DNA of 64,000 bases from Ophioceras dolichostomum. Taxonomy: Eukaryota; Ascomycota; Sordariomycetes; Magnaporthales; Ophioceraceae. The position numbers and the translations under genes were made by a program. Each line of letters opens with the position of its first letter. The stretch's first letter is position 1. Shown in pieces: positions 10,372 to 21,193 of this stretch. The notes beneath the pieces are model-generated. The model saw only the letters and a list, made by a program, of their open reading frames with translations, made no database searches and had not been told where the DNA came from. The stretch is from positions 1 to 64,000 of the forward strand of contig PYST01000069.1 of the NCBI GenBank assembly GCA_003049485.1, read 5' to 3'.

Positions 10372-10387
10372 AGGTAGGTACCTACCT
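10372..10387. repeat. Perfect palindrome AGGTAGGTACCTACCT
   Basis: A 16-bp perfect inverted palindrome in the spacer between the CE12 and BiP genes. Partial versions recur in other spacers, for example near 4661, 4796, 15058, 33668, 38745, 40815, 63363 and 63584. Function unknown. Confidence 0.7.
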
Positions 10388-10575
10388 CCGCAGCATCCTC
10401 GTTGACAAAAAGGAGGTTCAGGGGCTTTCCCTGGCAGCTTCCCCTATATTGACCTCGAGTGGACCTGGTACCACGTTCTGCGGGCGGAATGGGCTTGGTT
10501 CCGAGGACGAAGAGGCATCGAATTGCCCACCAATAGGGTGGGTGATCACTCTCTCTACTAACCTTCTGGCCTAGG

Positions 10576-10581
<6 letters not shown>

Positions 10582-10613
<32 letters not shown>
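10582..10613. repeat. GA dinucleotide microsatellite
   Basis: An almost uninterrupted AG repeat about 30 bp long in the BiP 3' spacer. Confidence 0.9.
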
Positions 10614-10614
<1 letters not shown>

Positions 10615-11129
10615 CTTGCCGGTAGTGTCGTCGCCTCCTTCGTGAATCTCTACTCCCGTTCTCGATCTCGTCAAAGGCGATCGATTCTCACCTCAACTCG
10701 TGTCAAGGAGCGGCGAATCCTACCCACCAACTCATCGCCCTCTCCCACTCCTCCCCAAGCACAACTTCAGAATCTCCTGAACAAACCAGTCAGTGTTGCG
10801 TTTCAAGATTTTTATTTGTCCATTTTACGGTGCCTTTATCGATTGCAGGCTTTAGAGAATACAGAGTTAGGGAACGGGAAAAGGCAAAAAAGAAAAGACA
10901 AAAAAACATCAAAAAAAGCACTAAACTCCAGGATTTGTTTTTTGCTCAACCTCTCCCTTTTCTTCTTTCTTCTTTCTGTCTAAGCCCTAAAAAAACAAGG
11001 GAATGATCGCAAAAAGAGAAGGGAAGAAAAAAAAAACTATGTTGGTATCAACAACTCCATCCGACCAAAAGACCAGGTCGGTTGCCAGCCCACCACCAAC
11101 CACAATGCCTCATTTCATTTTTTCAGAAA

Positions 11130-13495
11130 TCATAGCTCGTCGTGCGAGCGGGGCTCATCATCACCCTCGGCGCTGCCGCCGGCACCGCCGCTGTACAACT
11201 TGCTGGTGATGGGGTAGGCGACGTTCGAGAGCTTCTCCTTCTGCTCCTCGAAGTCGGCGGTCTCGGCGGTGGCGCCGTTCTCGTCGAGCCAGTCGGTGGC
11301 CTCCTTCACGGCCTCCAGAATCTGTGGGTTTCGCAAAGAGAGCAAAAGGTCAGCCACTATTTTGGAGAAGGGGGAAAAGGGAGGAGAAAATAACAGCAGC
11401 AGGGGGAAAATTAACTCACAGCTTCTTTGTCCTCATCGTCGATCTTGCCACCGAGGCCCTCCTCGTCCTTGACCTGGTTCTTCAGGCTGAAGGCGTAGTT
11501 CTCGAGGGAGTTGCGGGCCTCAATGCGCTCGCGGGTGGCCTTGTCCTCCTCGGCGTACTTCTCGGCCTCGTCAACCATGCGGTCGATCTCCTCCTGAGTC
11601 AGGCGGCCCTTGTCGTTGGTGATGGTGATGTGCTCCATATTGCCGGTGCCCTTGTCGTGGGCCGACACCTTGAGGATACCGTTGGCGTCGAGCTCGAACG
11701 AGACCTCGATCTGAGGCTGGCCACGAGGCGCGGGGGGGATACCCGTCAGCTCGAACTTGCCGAGGAGGTTGTTGTCCTTGGTCATCGACCGCTCGCCCTC
11801 GAAGACCTGGATCAGGACCACGGGCTGGTTGTCGGCCGCGGTGGAGAAGATCTGGGACTTGCGAGTGGGAATAGGGGTGTTGCGGGGGATGAGCTTGGTC
11901 ATGACGCCGCCAGTGGTCTCAATACCCAGGGTCAGGGGGTTGACGTCCATGAGAACGATCTCCTCAGTGCCCTTCTCGCCGGACAGAACACCGGCCTGGA
12001 CCGCAGCGCCGAACGCCACAGCCTCGTCGGGGTTAATGCCCTTCGACGCCTTCTTTCCGAAGTACTCCTCGATCAGGGTCTGGACCTTGGGGATACGAGT
12101 GGAACCACCGACCAGGACGATGTCATCGACCTCGTCCTTCTTGATCTTGGCGTCCTTCAGAACCTGCTCGACCGGCTTAAGGGTCTTCTTGAACAGATCC
12201 ATGTTCAGCTCCTCGAACTTGGCGCGCGTCAGCTGCTCCGAGAAGTCCTTGCCATCGAAGAAGGCCTCGATCTCGATGCGGGTCGACATCTGGGACGACA
12301 GCGTGCGCTTCGCCTTCTCGGCCTCGCGCTTGAGCTTGCCCATCGCCTTGGCGTCCTTGGTGACGTCGACGTTGTGCTTCTTGTTGTACTGCTTGGCGAA
12401 GTGGTTGATAAGGCGCTGGTCGAAGTCCTCGCCACCAAGGTGGGTATCACCGGCCGTGGCCAGCACCTCAAACACACCGTTGTCGATCGACAGAAGGGAG
12501 ACATCGAAAGTGCCACCGCCCAGGTCGTAGACGATGATCTGACGCTCGCCCTCGGTCTTGTCCATGCCGTACGCGATGGCGGCGGCCGTGGGCTCGTTGA
12601 CAATGCGCAGGACGTTGAGGCCCGCAATGATGCCGGCATCCTTCGTCGCCTGCCTCTGGTTGTCGTTGAAATAGGCCGGAACGGTAACGACGGCGTGGGT
12701 AACTTTCTTGCCCAAGTAGGCCTCGGCCACATCCTTCATCTTGCCCAGAATCATAGCCGAAACCTCCTCAGGAGTGAACTGCTTGTCTTGGCCATTGACC
12801 TCAACGGAGACGACCGGCTTGCCTCCCTTGGAGACAACCTTGTATGGGAAGTGCTTGATGTCGCTCTGGACCTCCTTCTCGGCGAATTTCCGGCCGATCA
12901 AACGCCTGCAGGTAGAGGTTGAGGGTTAGCATCATCATCGGATCCATTGTTGCCAACCAGGCGACAGGGAAGGGTTCATTTGGTGGGAGGGGGGGAACTA
13001 ACTTGACGTCGAAGATTGTCCTGAATGGGTTCGCCGCGGCCTGGTTCTTCGCCGCATCTCCGACTAAACGCTCCTCGTCCGTGAACGCGACATATGATGG
13101 GGTAATACGGTTTCCTGTGGTTCAGAGGGGACACCGTGTCAGCTCTGTAGTCTAAGCCCAGCTGGGGATCAAGCCGTGGTGACAATGCGACCGCCAGACT
13201 ACTAACCTTGGTCGTTGACGAGAATCTCAACCTTGCCCTTCTGCATCACACCGACGCAGGAGTATGTGGTTCCCAGATCCTATAGAGCGCGGAAAGCAAA
13301 TTGTTAGCAAGCGGCTCTAAGGGCACCCAAGGGCTGCGCACGCTTGGTCCAACTTACTATGCCAATGACGGTGCCGTAGTTATCAGCCTCCTCTGCCTTG
13401 GCCGTCTGGACGAACGCAAGAGGAGAGAACAGAAGACAGAGCCAGAACACTAGCCCCAGGCCCAAGGCCATGGAGCTCCTCGAGCTAGACTTCAT
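11130..13495 (-). CDS. kar2: ER lumenal Hsp70 chaperone BiP/GRP78
   Basis: ER Hsp70 that drives protein translocation, folding and unfolded-protein sensing. Exons 13495-13358, 13279-13207, 13114-13003, 12905-11420 and 11321-11130 give 666 residues, standard for BiP. The start MKSSSRSSMALG leads into a hydrophobic signal peptide ending about TAKA. ATPase motifs are intact: DLGTTYSCVG (phosphate 1), DLGGGTFDVSLL (phosphate 2) and IVLVGGSTRIPK (adenosine). The substrate-binding part shows NPLTLGIETTGGVMTKLIPR and the EVSFELDANGILKVSA region. The protein ends in RSHDEL, an HDEL-type ER retrieval signal. Four introns, three of them crowded into the first 600 bp, all keep frame. No truncation or unusual residues. 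It is presumably unfolded-protein-response regulated; a CACGTG/CCAAT cluster lies about 480 bp upstream. Confidence 0.98.
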
Positions 13496-15451
13496 GATGT
13501 GTCGAAGAAGCCCCCAGGAGGGTTGGAAAACGAGATTAAGCGATGACGAGGGAACCGAGAGGGTGGGGAGGGGGAGAGCGAAGAACGAGAAAAGAATTAG
13601 AAGTTATCGCCAGGTTCACCACTACACAGCTTTGCTTGTGCAGTTCGAAGGAAAAGGAAATCTCCTAGAGTGCGCGTGGAAGAAGAAGAAGAAGAAAAAA
13701 GACAGGGAAAGGAAAAGGAAGTAGAGGCGGTAAGTGGTTGTTGCAGGAGGACAGAGAGGCTTAAAAATCGCAGGAGCTGCGCTTATATCGAGTGCCCCAA
13801 AAAATTAACACAAAGGTGGCCGCTCCACTCAGAAAATCTGTGGTAAGGTGTCCAATTGACAGCAGCAAAGAGGACACATTTCATCAGAATCCCAGAGCTC
13901 CCCTCCTAGGCCCTGCAGCAAGGCCGCACAGTGACCACCTCACCACTGACCGCCCGCCCCGCCACCCGCCACACGTGACAGGGGTCAGAATTGGTTCCGG
14001 AACCTGACGCCTGCATCGCTAGCCACATTTTTGCCCCTGAGACCAGACTTTCCAGAAAGAAGGGGGAAGAAAAAAGGGAGGATAATGAATGGTGGTTTCT
14101 ATTTCCAGGGGATTCCATCGGGAGCCACCTATCACCTCTCAGATATCCAAATACCTCCCGCGACGGCGGCTCTCTTCCGTTGACACTAGGGGCCCGCGAT
14201 CATACATAGGAGGAAAGCCACCAGATCTTCTTCCTTCCTTCTTACATCTATCCATCCACCCCCCTTTCTTTCTTCCGCCCTGATGTGCCTTCGTACGATC
14301 CAAACCTTGGCAGGAGGCCAACCAGCCAGCCATTACGCCTGCGTTGGCTAGAGCGGGAGGGGGCAAAAGTCACAAAAGAGTTGAGGCAACGGTCTGAACC
14401 CTGGGGTACACTACACATACATGCCAGTTCCGAATGCACACAATGAAGTTTGCAGAATATTCATCCAATATCCGGGTGCTTCTTCAAGCTTCTGCGTGAT
14501 TCGCTTCTCCTTCCTCCCGCCCCTCATGATCTCCAACATTTCCAGGCTCTTTTCAATGCCTGCCTCTCCGGTTCGTGTGGGGAAGGACGGATGGGGGATG
14601 GGGCTCTGCCTGCGCCTGAGAAGCTCGCACGGGGCAGTGTGACGACATCTGCAGTGCCACTGTGGCCTTTTTCAAAATCTGGTGGGGCTTTTATTTTCTG
14701 CTTAGCATAACTCCCGATTCAGCACAGTAAGACAACCTACATGAGAACGACGCCAGTTTTCAAGGCTCATCGTTCTCACTCACTAGTTCTAACGCAGGCT
14801 CGTTCGCTTGCTGATATCCCGCCTACAGTATTCTCGCACTATCTTTGTCCGCTTCACAAATGCATTACTTCCGCCACAGACCATATTGTAGACCCCCGCT
14901 GCCCCGGGAGGGAGGCGAGCAAATCTGTCCTGATGACGGATCTATCTGGTCGGTCCGAGCGATGAAGTGAAGTTAGTGAGTGACTCAGGAGGCTCCAGCC
15001 GTGTCGGCCCGCTCAATCTTGAAGGCGGCAAAGAGAAACAACAACCTGGCCTGTCCGGGTACCTACCTTAACTTTAGTAGCGTCGCTGCGGACCTGCCTT
15101 TCCGAGCTACTTGCTCCATCCTCCAACAACAATGTGGCCTTCCAAATTCGGCTCCCCCTTACAGGAGGTTACCGTGCGTGCATGGTAACACATTCCGCTT
15201 CCGGGTCGCGTAGAGGCGGTTCCCGCATCCCGATACACATGGCGGCCTTGCTAGACGTGACATGATGTTTTCTCATCAAGTCGATTATGACTAATCACTC
15301 TAGAGCAGAACACAAACAAGGGGGAGTTTGGTTCGAATCAATGATTTAACTATAGGTAGGGATCTTCTATATACCGAAGTAGACGTCGAACGAAAAACAT
15401 CTCTGTTGTTCGCCCTCCTATGTACGTACCCTATCTTCCTCCCTGTTCGAC
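13496..15451. other. Intergenic: BiP promoter and Hbs1 3' region
   Basis: About 1.95 kb with no convincing gene. The half next to BiP should contain its promoter (pyrimidine-rich on the gene strand, CACGTG near 13972). The rest is downstream of Hbs1. A GTACCTACCTTA motif occurs near 15058. A GGTTCGAATC near 15330 resembles a tRNA B box, but no cloverleaf could be built around it. Confidence 0.5.
13970..13994 (-). promoter_or_regulatory. Candidate stress element upstream of BiP (CCAAT ... CACGTG)
   Basis: On the BiP strand, a CCAAT box (13994-13990) is followed 12 bp later by CACGTG (13977-13972) inside GTCACGTGTGG. The ACGTG core resembles binding sites of bZIP regulators of the unfolded protein response, and CCAAT plus an ACGTG-like half-site recalls the mammalian ERSE arrangement, although the spacing differs. 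It lies about 480 bp upstream of the start codon. This is motif resemblance only. Confidence 0.3.
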
Positions 15452-18046
15452 CTACTCCAAAAGCCCCGCAGCGACAGTGGCGCCGTTGCTGCGCAGCACG
15501 ACCCTCTGCCCGGCCTCCAGCGGCACCCTCGACGCCATCTTGACCACTATTCTCGCCGTGCTCCCGGCCTTCACGATCTTGGGCTTCTTCTTCGTCGGCG
15601 CCCCCGTCGTCTTGTTCAGCACCGCCGTGAGCTCCTGAATCTGGCCGGGCGCGTGCAGCCTGCCCCGGTGGACGTCGACCTGCATGGGCATGAGGATGTC
15701 GAACGCCAGCACCTTCACCGCGAAGCTGTCGACGCAGTTGACGGGCCTCGACGGGTCGCAGATGATGTCGCCGACCCGCACGTGGATCGGGTCGATGCCG
15801 GTAAGGTGGATGACCACGTTCTGGCCCGCGACGGCCCAGTCAATGGGTTCCGCCCCGTCCTGCTCCAGCGCCTTCACGTAGGCCTTCTCGCCGCTGGGCT
15901 GTACCAGGAGCGCGTCACCGGTCTGTAGCGAGCCGGCGTCCAGCCGCCCCGAGACGGAGAGTGGGTTCGTCGTGGTGCGGTACACCTCTGAGATGGTCAT
16001 GCGCAGCGGCTCGTGCAACGCACGCGCTAGTGGCTCTGAGTTCTCCAGCTCCTCGATAAGCGTCGGCCCCGTGTACCATGTGGCCGCCGGACTGTCGGAT
16101 CTCCTGACCAGGTTGTCGCCGTTGAGTCCTGAAAGAGGCACGAAGCTGATGTTCTTCATCTGGAATCCCGTCGTGGACAGGAAGCCCGACGCCTGCTGGC
16201 AGATCTCGTCGTATCGGTCCTTGGACCAGTCCGTCGTGTCCAGCTTGTTGACCGCCACGATGATGCGGGATACCCCCATGCTCCTGATGAGCAGCGAGTG
16301 TTCTCGCGTCTGGCCCTTCAGGCCGGACTCGAACGCGCCTATGCTGGAGTCGATGACCAGCACGGCGAAATCTGCTTGGCTGGCGCCCGCGATCATGTTT
16401 GGGATGAAGTCCTTGTGGCCTGGGGCATCGAGAATCGTGAACGAAGTGGTCTCAGTCTCGAATCGGTTGGTGGCGATGTCGATCGTCACGCCGCGCGTCC
16501 GCTCTTCGCTCCGCTGGTCGAGAATCCACGCGAGAGCGAACGACGACTTCCCGATACTCTCCGCCTCCTTCTTGTACTTTTGTAGGGTCCTCTGATCCAC
16601 GATGCCTAGGTCCAGGAGTAGCCTGCCCATGAGCGTGCTCTTCCCGGCATCGACGTGGCCCACGACCACGAAACTCGCGCTCTTCTTCGCCTTGCTTTTC
16701 TCGTATTCGTTCAGGACGTTGAGGTTCTTGCTCTTCGGCAGCGGCGCGTCGTCTACCTTTAAGCTCTGTACTGAGTCGGATAGACTGTCGACTTTCTCGG
16801 ACTTGCCGCCGCTTGATTTCTTTATGGGAGATTTGGCCGCGGATGCAGCCTTCTGCTTTCCAGCTATATCGGCACGACAGATCGATAAGTCAGTTCACCG
16901 CTCTGGTGGCCGCTCATCATTTAGCCTTCCTCCCTGAAAGCGAACCTTGCGCTTGTGCCGCTAGCACCACATCATCGGGAGAAGGTTTCGAGAAGGCATC
17001 GGCTGTGAACTGGGCGGAGGCCATGTATGGCGGCGTAAACCATTGCTGTTGCGGTGCGGTGCGGGCCTCAGAAGTAGAGCCCAGGAGTGTGCTGGCGAAG
17101 GCGGACGGCCGGGCCGCCTCGACCATGGGAAGATCCTCTTCGTCCGGGATCGAGGCCGTGTCGAGGCCCTCTTCTGGTGCGCCGTCTAGATTGGATGCGC
17201 TTGGGGTTTCAGGCTCCTCCACTGGTCCTGCTGGCACGGCTTTGGCCGACTCAGCCAGCTCGCCTACCTTGCGGCGCTTGGCGAGTCCAGCAAGGCTCGG
17301 CTTGAGGTTTTCCTTTCGTGGAACAGCATCCTCGAGTGACAGAGCGCCGACCTGTTGCAGGACCCGGTCCTTCTCCTCCGCCTTCTTCTTCTCCTCTGCC
17401 TTCTGCCTTCTCGAAGCAGCGAGAGCTTGGAGCTTTGACATTTTCGGTGCCGTCCCTGAGCCTCCTAGAAGGCCGCCAGTTGGTCGATGAGGTGGAATGA
17501 AGACCGTTCGGCGACTCTCGGGGATGTTGAGCCACGGCATGTCGTAGAAGAAGTTGGCGAAGAAACCGCATCCACCACTGGCCGAGGCTGTCCTGTTATG
17601 CCCCCAGGACGTAACCTCCTCCAGTGAGCTCCACCTGGTCGAACCTTCTGAGAACTCCACTCCCGAAAAGCCTGCTTCCGCTGCGCGCATATTGGTCGGC
17701 CGGGGCGTCGGTGCAAAAAAGTCAACTTAGACGGAAAGAAACTGGAGCACATACCTTCAGGCGACTTCTTCGCTGGCTTCGGCGCTGGCGGAGAGATGAA
17801 TTTGTTTCTTAGGAACGTGACAGATTTGTCGACGTCATAGTAATAGTACCACAAAGCCTCTTGAATTTGAGCCGTTGTGACTTTTGATGAGTCGGCGGCG
17901 AGGGCAGTCTGAACCGCCTCAGTTGACTGGATCATGAGTTCCTGATCTTCGGGGCTCAGCTGCTCATCACCTTCCTCGCCCTCGCCATCGAATTCATCCA
18001 TATCCTTCTCATAGTCGTAGTTCACAAAGGCCTTGTGGCGCGACAT
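15452..18046 (-). CDS. hbs1: Hbs1-type translational GTPase (ribosome rescue; possible Ski7-like isoform)
   Basis: Partner of Dom34/Pelota in splitting stalled ribosomes during no-go and non-stop decay. Exons 18046-17755, 17680-16946 and 16863-15452 give 812 residues. Exon 1 encodes the conserved Hbs1 N-terminal domain (MSRHKAFVNYDYEKDMDEFD, then a helical IQEALWYYYYDVDKSVTFL). Exon 2 encodes a disordered linker containing FFYDMPWLNIPESRRTVFIPP-type sequence. Exon 3 encodes the eEF1A-like GTPase: G1 GHVDAGKST near residue 409, G2 RGVTIDI, G3 DAPGHKD, G4 NKLD, then domains II and III. Both introns are phase 1 and exon 2 is 735 nt, so skipping it preserves frame. The intron 2 donor is GTTCGC, weaker than usual. 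The catalytic His of G3 is present, so this is an active GTPase rather than a Ski7-type pseudo-GTPase. Confidence 0.93.
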
Positions 18047-18626
18047 TGTAGATGAGTTCTGGGGTGTGCGTTCTTCGTGGGTGAGCTCTGCGTGGATGAA
18101 TTCTTCGTGGGTGAGTTGAGGTAGAGTTGAATGCGTGAGATAGCAATGAGATATGCCAGATTCTAGGGAGGGGCGCAAGGCGTGCGACCTGAGGTTAAGT
18201 TGAATAATTCCAGGGCATGTATCTCCGGGTTGATGATTCTGGTAACTCCCAGGCGCCCAAAGCATCCAGCAGTGATTGTTGGAGGGGTAGGTTCAGTACC
18301 TAAATGGAGGGGTTAAAGGGGCAAGGGTCCATGTCCAGCCCAAATCCCCACAAATTGTGACGCAACAACAGGGAACGTCGGCACTGCGGAGGCATAATTT
18401 CGCCGGTTACTGCAGCCTAGGAACGCGCAGGGGTTTTGGAGAATTTCCAAAGCTTCATCGGAACCATCCATCTCTAAGCAAATATTTGCTGCAAGAGCAC
18501 AAAGTAGCCCGGAATTTTCTTTTCACTGAGCCTCTACTGCTTGAGAACTATCAGACTACGTGCGCGTATATCAGAGCACATCTAAAACACAGTTTCAAGG
18601 CCAAAGAGCCTTCTCATATTCCCAAT
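18047..18626. other. Divergent promoter region between hbs1 and cct5
   Basis: A bidirectional spacer of about 580 bp. It contains near-repeats of TTCTTCGTGGGTGAG close to the hbs1 start (18068-18118). No gene is seen. Confidence 0.5.
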
Positions 18627-20608
18627 ATGGCGTTGAGTATGACCTTTTCAACCCCGCCCGAACGCCCCGCGAAGCTACCAAAATACTGACCGCGTTTTGT
18701 AGACCTGGATCTCGCCAACGGTGCGCAAACCTACACCCCGGCCCGGCCCGAAAGTTAACGAACGCCTCATGACTGACAGGAATCTGATACAGCGGCGGTA
18801 ATGAAGGATGAGCAGGGTCGGCCGTTTATCGTCGTTCGAGAGTAAGCTCAAGCTCAGCTCAGTCTCTGCCACCATCACCCCGACTTCACCTTGTCGTGTT
18901 ACTGACGGGCTTGTCGCGTGCAGCCAAGGAAAGAAGAAGCGGCAATATGGCAGCGAGGCAGTCAAATCACATATCCTGGCGGCTCGGACGGTCGCGAACA
19001 TCGTCAAGTCCTCGTTGGGTCCGCGGGGTTTAGACAAGATCCTCATCTCCCCGGATGGCGACATCACGGTGACGAACGACGGCGCAACGATCCTGCAACA
19101 GATGGAGATCACAAACCACGTGGCGAAACTTCTTGTGGAGCTGTCTAAGTCGCAAGACGACGAGATCGGCGACGGCACGACAGGCGTGGTCGTCCTCGCC
19201 GGCGCGTTGCTGGAGCAGGCGGCCGAGTTGATCGACAAGGGCATCCACCCGATCCGGATCGCCGACGGCTACGACCAGGCGTGCGACATCGCCGTCGCGG
19301 AGCTGGACCGCATCTCAGACGTGCTCGAGTTCACACCAGAGTCGACCGATAACCTGGTGAAGGTCGCGCGGACGTCGCTGGGCAGCAAGATCGTGTCCAA
19401 GGCGCACGACCAGTTCGCCAAGATCGCCGTCGACGCCGTGCTGTCGGTCGCGGACCTGGAGCGGCGCGACGTCGACTTCGAGCTGATAAAGGTGGACGGC
19501 AAGGTCGGCGGCTCGCTCGAGGACACGATGCTGGTCAAGGGCGTCGTCGTGGACAAGGACTTCTCGCACCCCCAGATGCCGTCGGAGGTGCGCGACGCCA
19601 AGATCGCCATCCTGACGTGCGCGTTCGAGCCGCCAAAGCCCAAGACGAAGCACAAGCTCGAGATCTCGTCCGTGGAGGAGTTCAAGAAGCTGCAGAACTA
19701 CGAGCGCGAGAAGTTCGTCGAGATGATCCAGCAGATCAAGGACACGGGCGCGAACCTGGCCATCTGCCAGTGGGGCTTCGACGACGAGGCCAACCACCTG
19801 CTGCTGCAGAACAAGCTGCCCGCCGTGCGGTGGGTGGGCGGCCCCGAGATCGAGCTGATCGCCATCGCCACCAACGGCAGGATAGTGCCCCGCTTCGAGG
19901 ACCTCAAGCCGGAGAAGCTGGGTAGGGCGGGCGTCGTGCGCGAGATGACCTTTGGCACCACAAGGGAAAAGATGCTCGTCATTGAGGAATGCGCCAACAC
20001 TCGGGCCGTGACCGTGTTCGTCAGGGGCAGCAACAAGATGGTACGTGCCGAACCTTTTATTTAGGTTTCAATGTGTTGGGAACGCCACTTCCTTCCACCC
20101 CTATCCCCAGAAGTCATGCATGACTAACCGAAAAATTACTTCCATAAAACAGATCATCGACGAGGCCCGCCGATCACTTCACGACGCCCTCTGCGTAGTG
20201 CGCAACCTGGTCCGTGATAATAGGGTCGTGTACGGCGGCGGCGCGGCCGAGATCGCCTGCAGCCTGGCAGTCGAGGACGCGGCGGTGCAGACGCCCGGGC
20301 TGGAGCAGTACGCGATGCGCGCCTTCGCCGAGGCGCTCGACACCATCCCCATGACGCTCGCCGAAAACAGCGGGCTCAACCCGATCGCCACGCTGGCCGA
20401 GGTCAAGTCGCAGCAGGTGAAGGGCGACGTCCGCGGCCGCGCGGGCGTCGACTGCATGGGCAAGGGCAGCATCAACATGAAGGACATGTTCGTCATCGAC
20501 CCGCTCATCGGCAAGAAGCAGCAGCTTCAGCTCGCGACGCAGCTGTGCCGCATGGTGCTGAAGGTGAACAACGTTATCGTCGCTGGGTCTGGGGAGGACG
20601 ATTTCTGA
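18627..20608 (+). CDS. cct5: T-complex protein 1 subunit epsilon (CCT5), cytosolic chaperonin
   Basis: One of eight subunits of the TRiC/CCT ring that folds actin, tubulin and other proteins. Proposed exons are 18627-18636, 18793-18841, 18924-20040 and 20153-20608, 543 residues, the usual size. The last three exons are secure: KDEQGRPFIVVRDQGKKKR at the N-terminus, LGPRGLDKIL, TNDGATIL, GDGTTGVVVLAGALLEQA (nucleotide site), and GGGAAEIACS near the C-terminus. The first exon (ATG GCG TTG A, 10 nt) is inferred because AAVMKDEQG lacks its own upstream ATG in exon 2 and this donor (GTATGA) restores phase; the alternative is initiation at the ATG at 18801. Head-to-head with hbs1. Confidence 0.93.
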
Positions 20609-21193
20609 GCTTGATTTGATACCTTACCTGGCAGTCGGCAGTCTGGGTAGACGTGTACAGGCGTTCGTTTTGTGTGTTAGCTGCTGGTTTATTACAAGAA
20701 GGTAGACAAAAATGCAAATAACACAAGCCTGCAGGTAGATATCTTCTATCGCTGCTGCCCAACGAGTTTAGGGGGCTTACAAGCCCTCACGAGTTAGATC
20801 GTCACTAACGAGAGAATGATGCAGTTACTTGGCCTTGTTCGTTTGCATGAGGTACGGGATGCTAATGATGAACTAACATGAATACGTTTGAAGCTCGCCT
20901 ATTTTGTCTCTTTCATTCATTTATCATTCAGCCCACGACCGCTCCAGGCTTGCGCATCCAGATCCGTCAAGTCTATGAATCCACTCCGAGAAAACATGCA
21001 AATCGACACCCGGCGCCTTAGTTCCCATGGTAACTCCCCTGATGGCAGTGTGGCAAACTCAGAGACTCTCCTAAAAGCTCACAGCAAAGGAAGAAAAAAG
21101 AGAAGGAAAGAAAAAACGAAACGAAGGGCGAGGTGGCGGGCGAAAAAAAAAAACTGAGGAAAAAAGGGGGCCTTCCGGTCCGGTCCGGTCCGT
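20609..21193. other. Convergent 3' spacer between cct5 and rei1
   Basis: Shared 3' region of two convergent genes. It ends in tandem GGTCC repeats (about 21176-21193) immediately beyond the rei1 stop codon, preceded by purine-rich sequence. No gene is seen. Confidence 0.5.

Larger units (their letters stand above)
9559..11129. other. Intergenic with assembly gap and low-complexity tracts
   Basis: Promoter of the CE12 esterase (near 9559) and 3' region of BiP. It includes a C-homopolymer interrupted by four Ns (10154-10200), a palindromic AGGTAGGTACCTACCT (10372-10387) and a GA microsatellite (about 10582-10613). The ORFs here are short and not protein-like. Confidence 0.6.

Noticed and set aside
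11324..12922. 532-codon ORF antisense to BiP
   Set aside because: Long antisense ORFs opposite Hsp70 genes are a known consequence of codon bias. The sense frame is unambiguous BiP.
15327..15345. GGTTCGAATC, resembling a tRNA B box
   Set aside because: No A box at the right distance and no acceptor-stem pairing on either strand.
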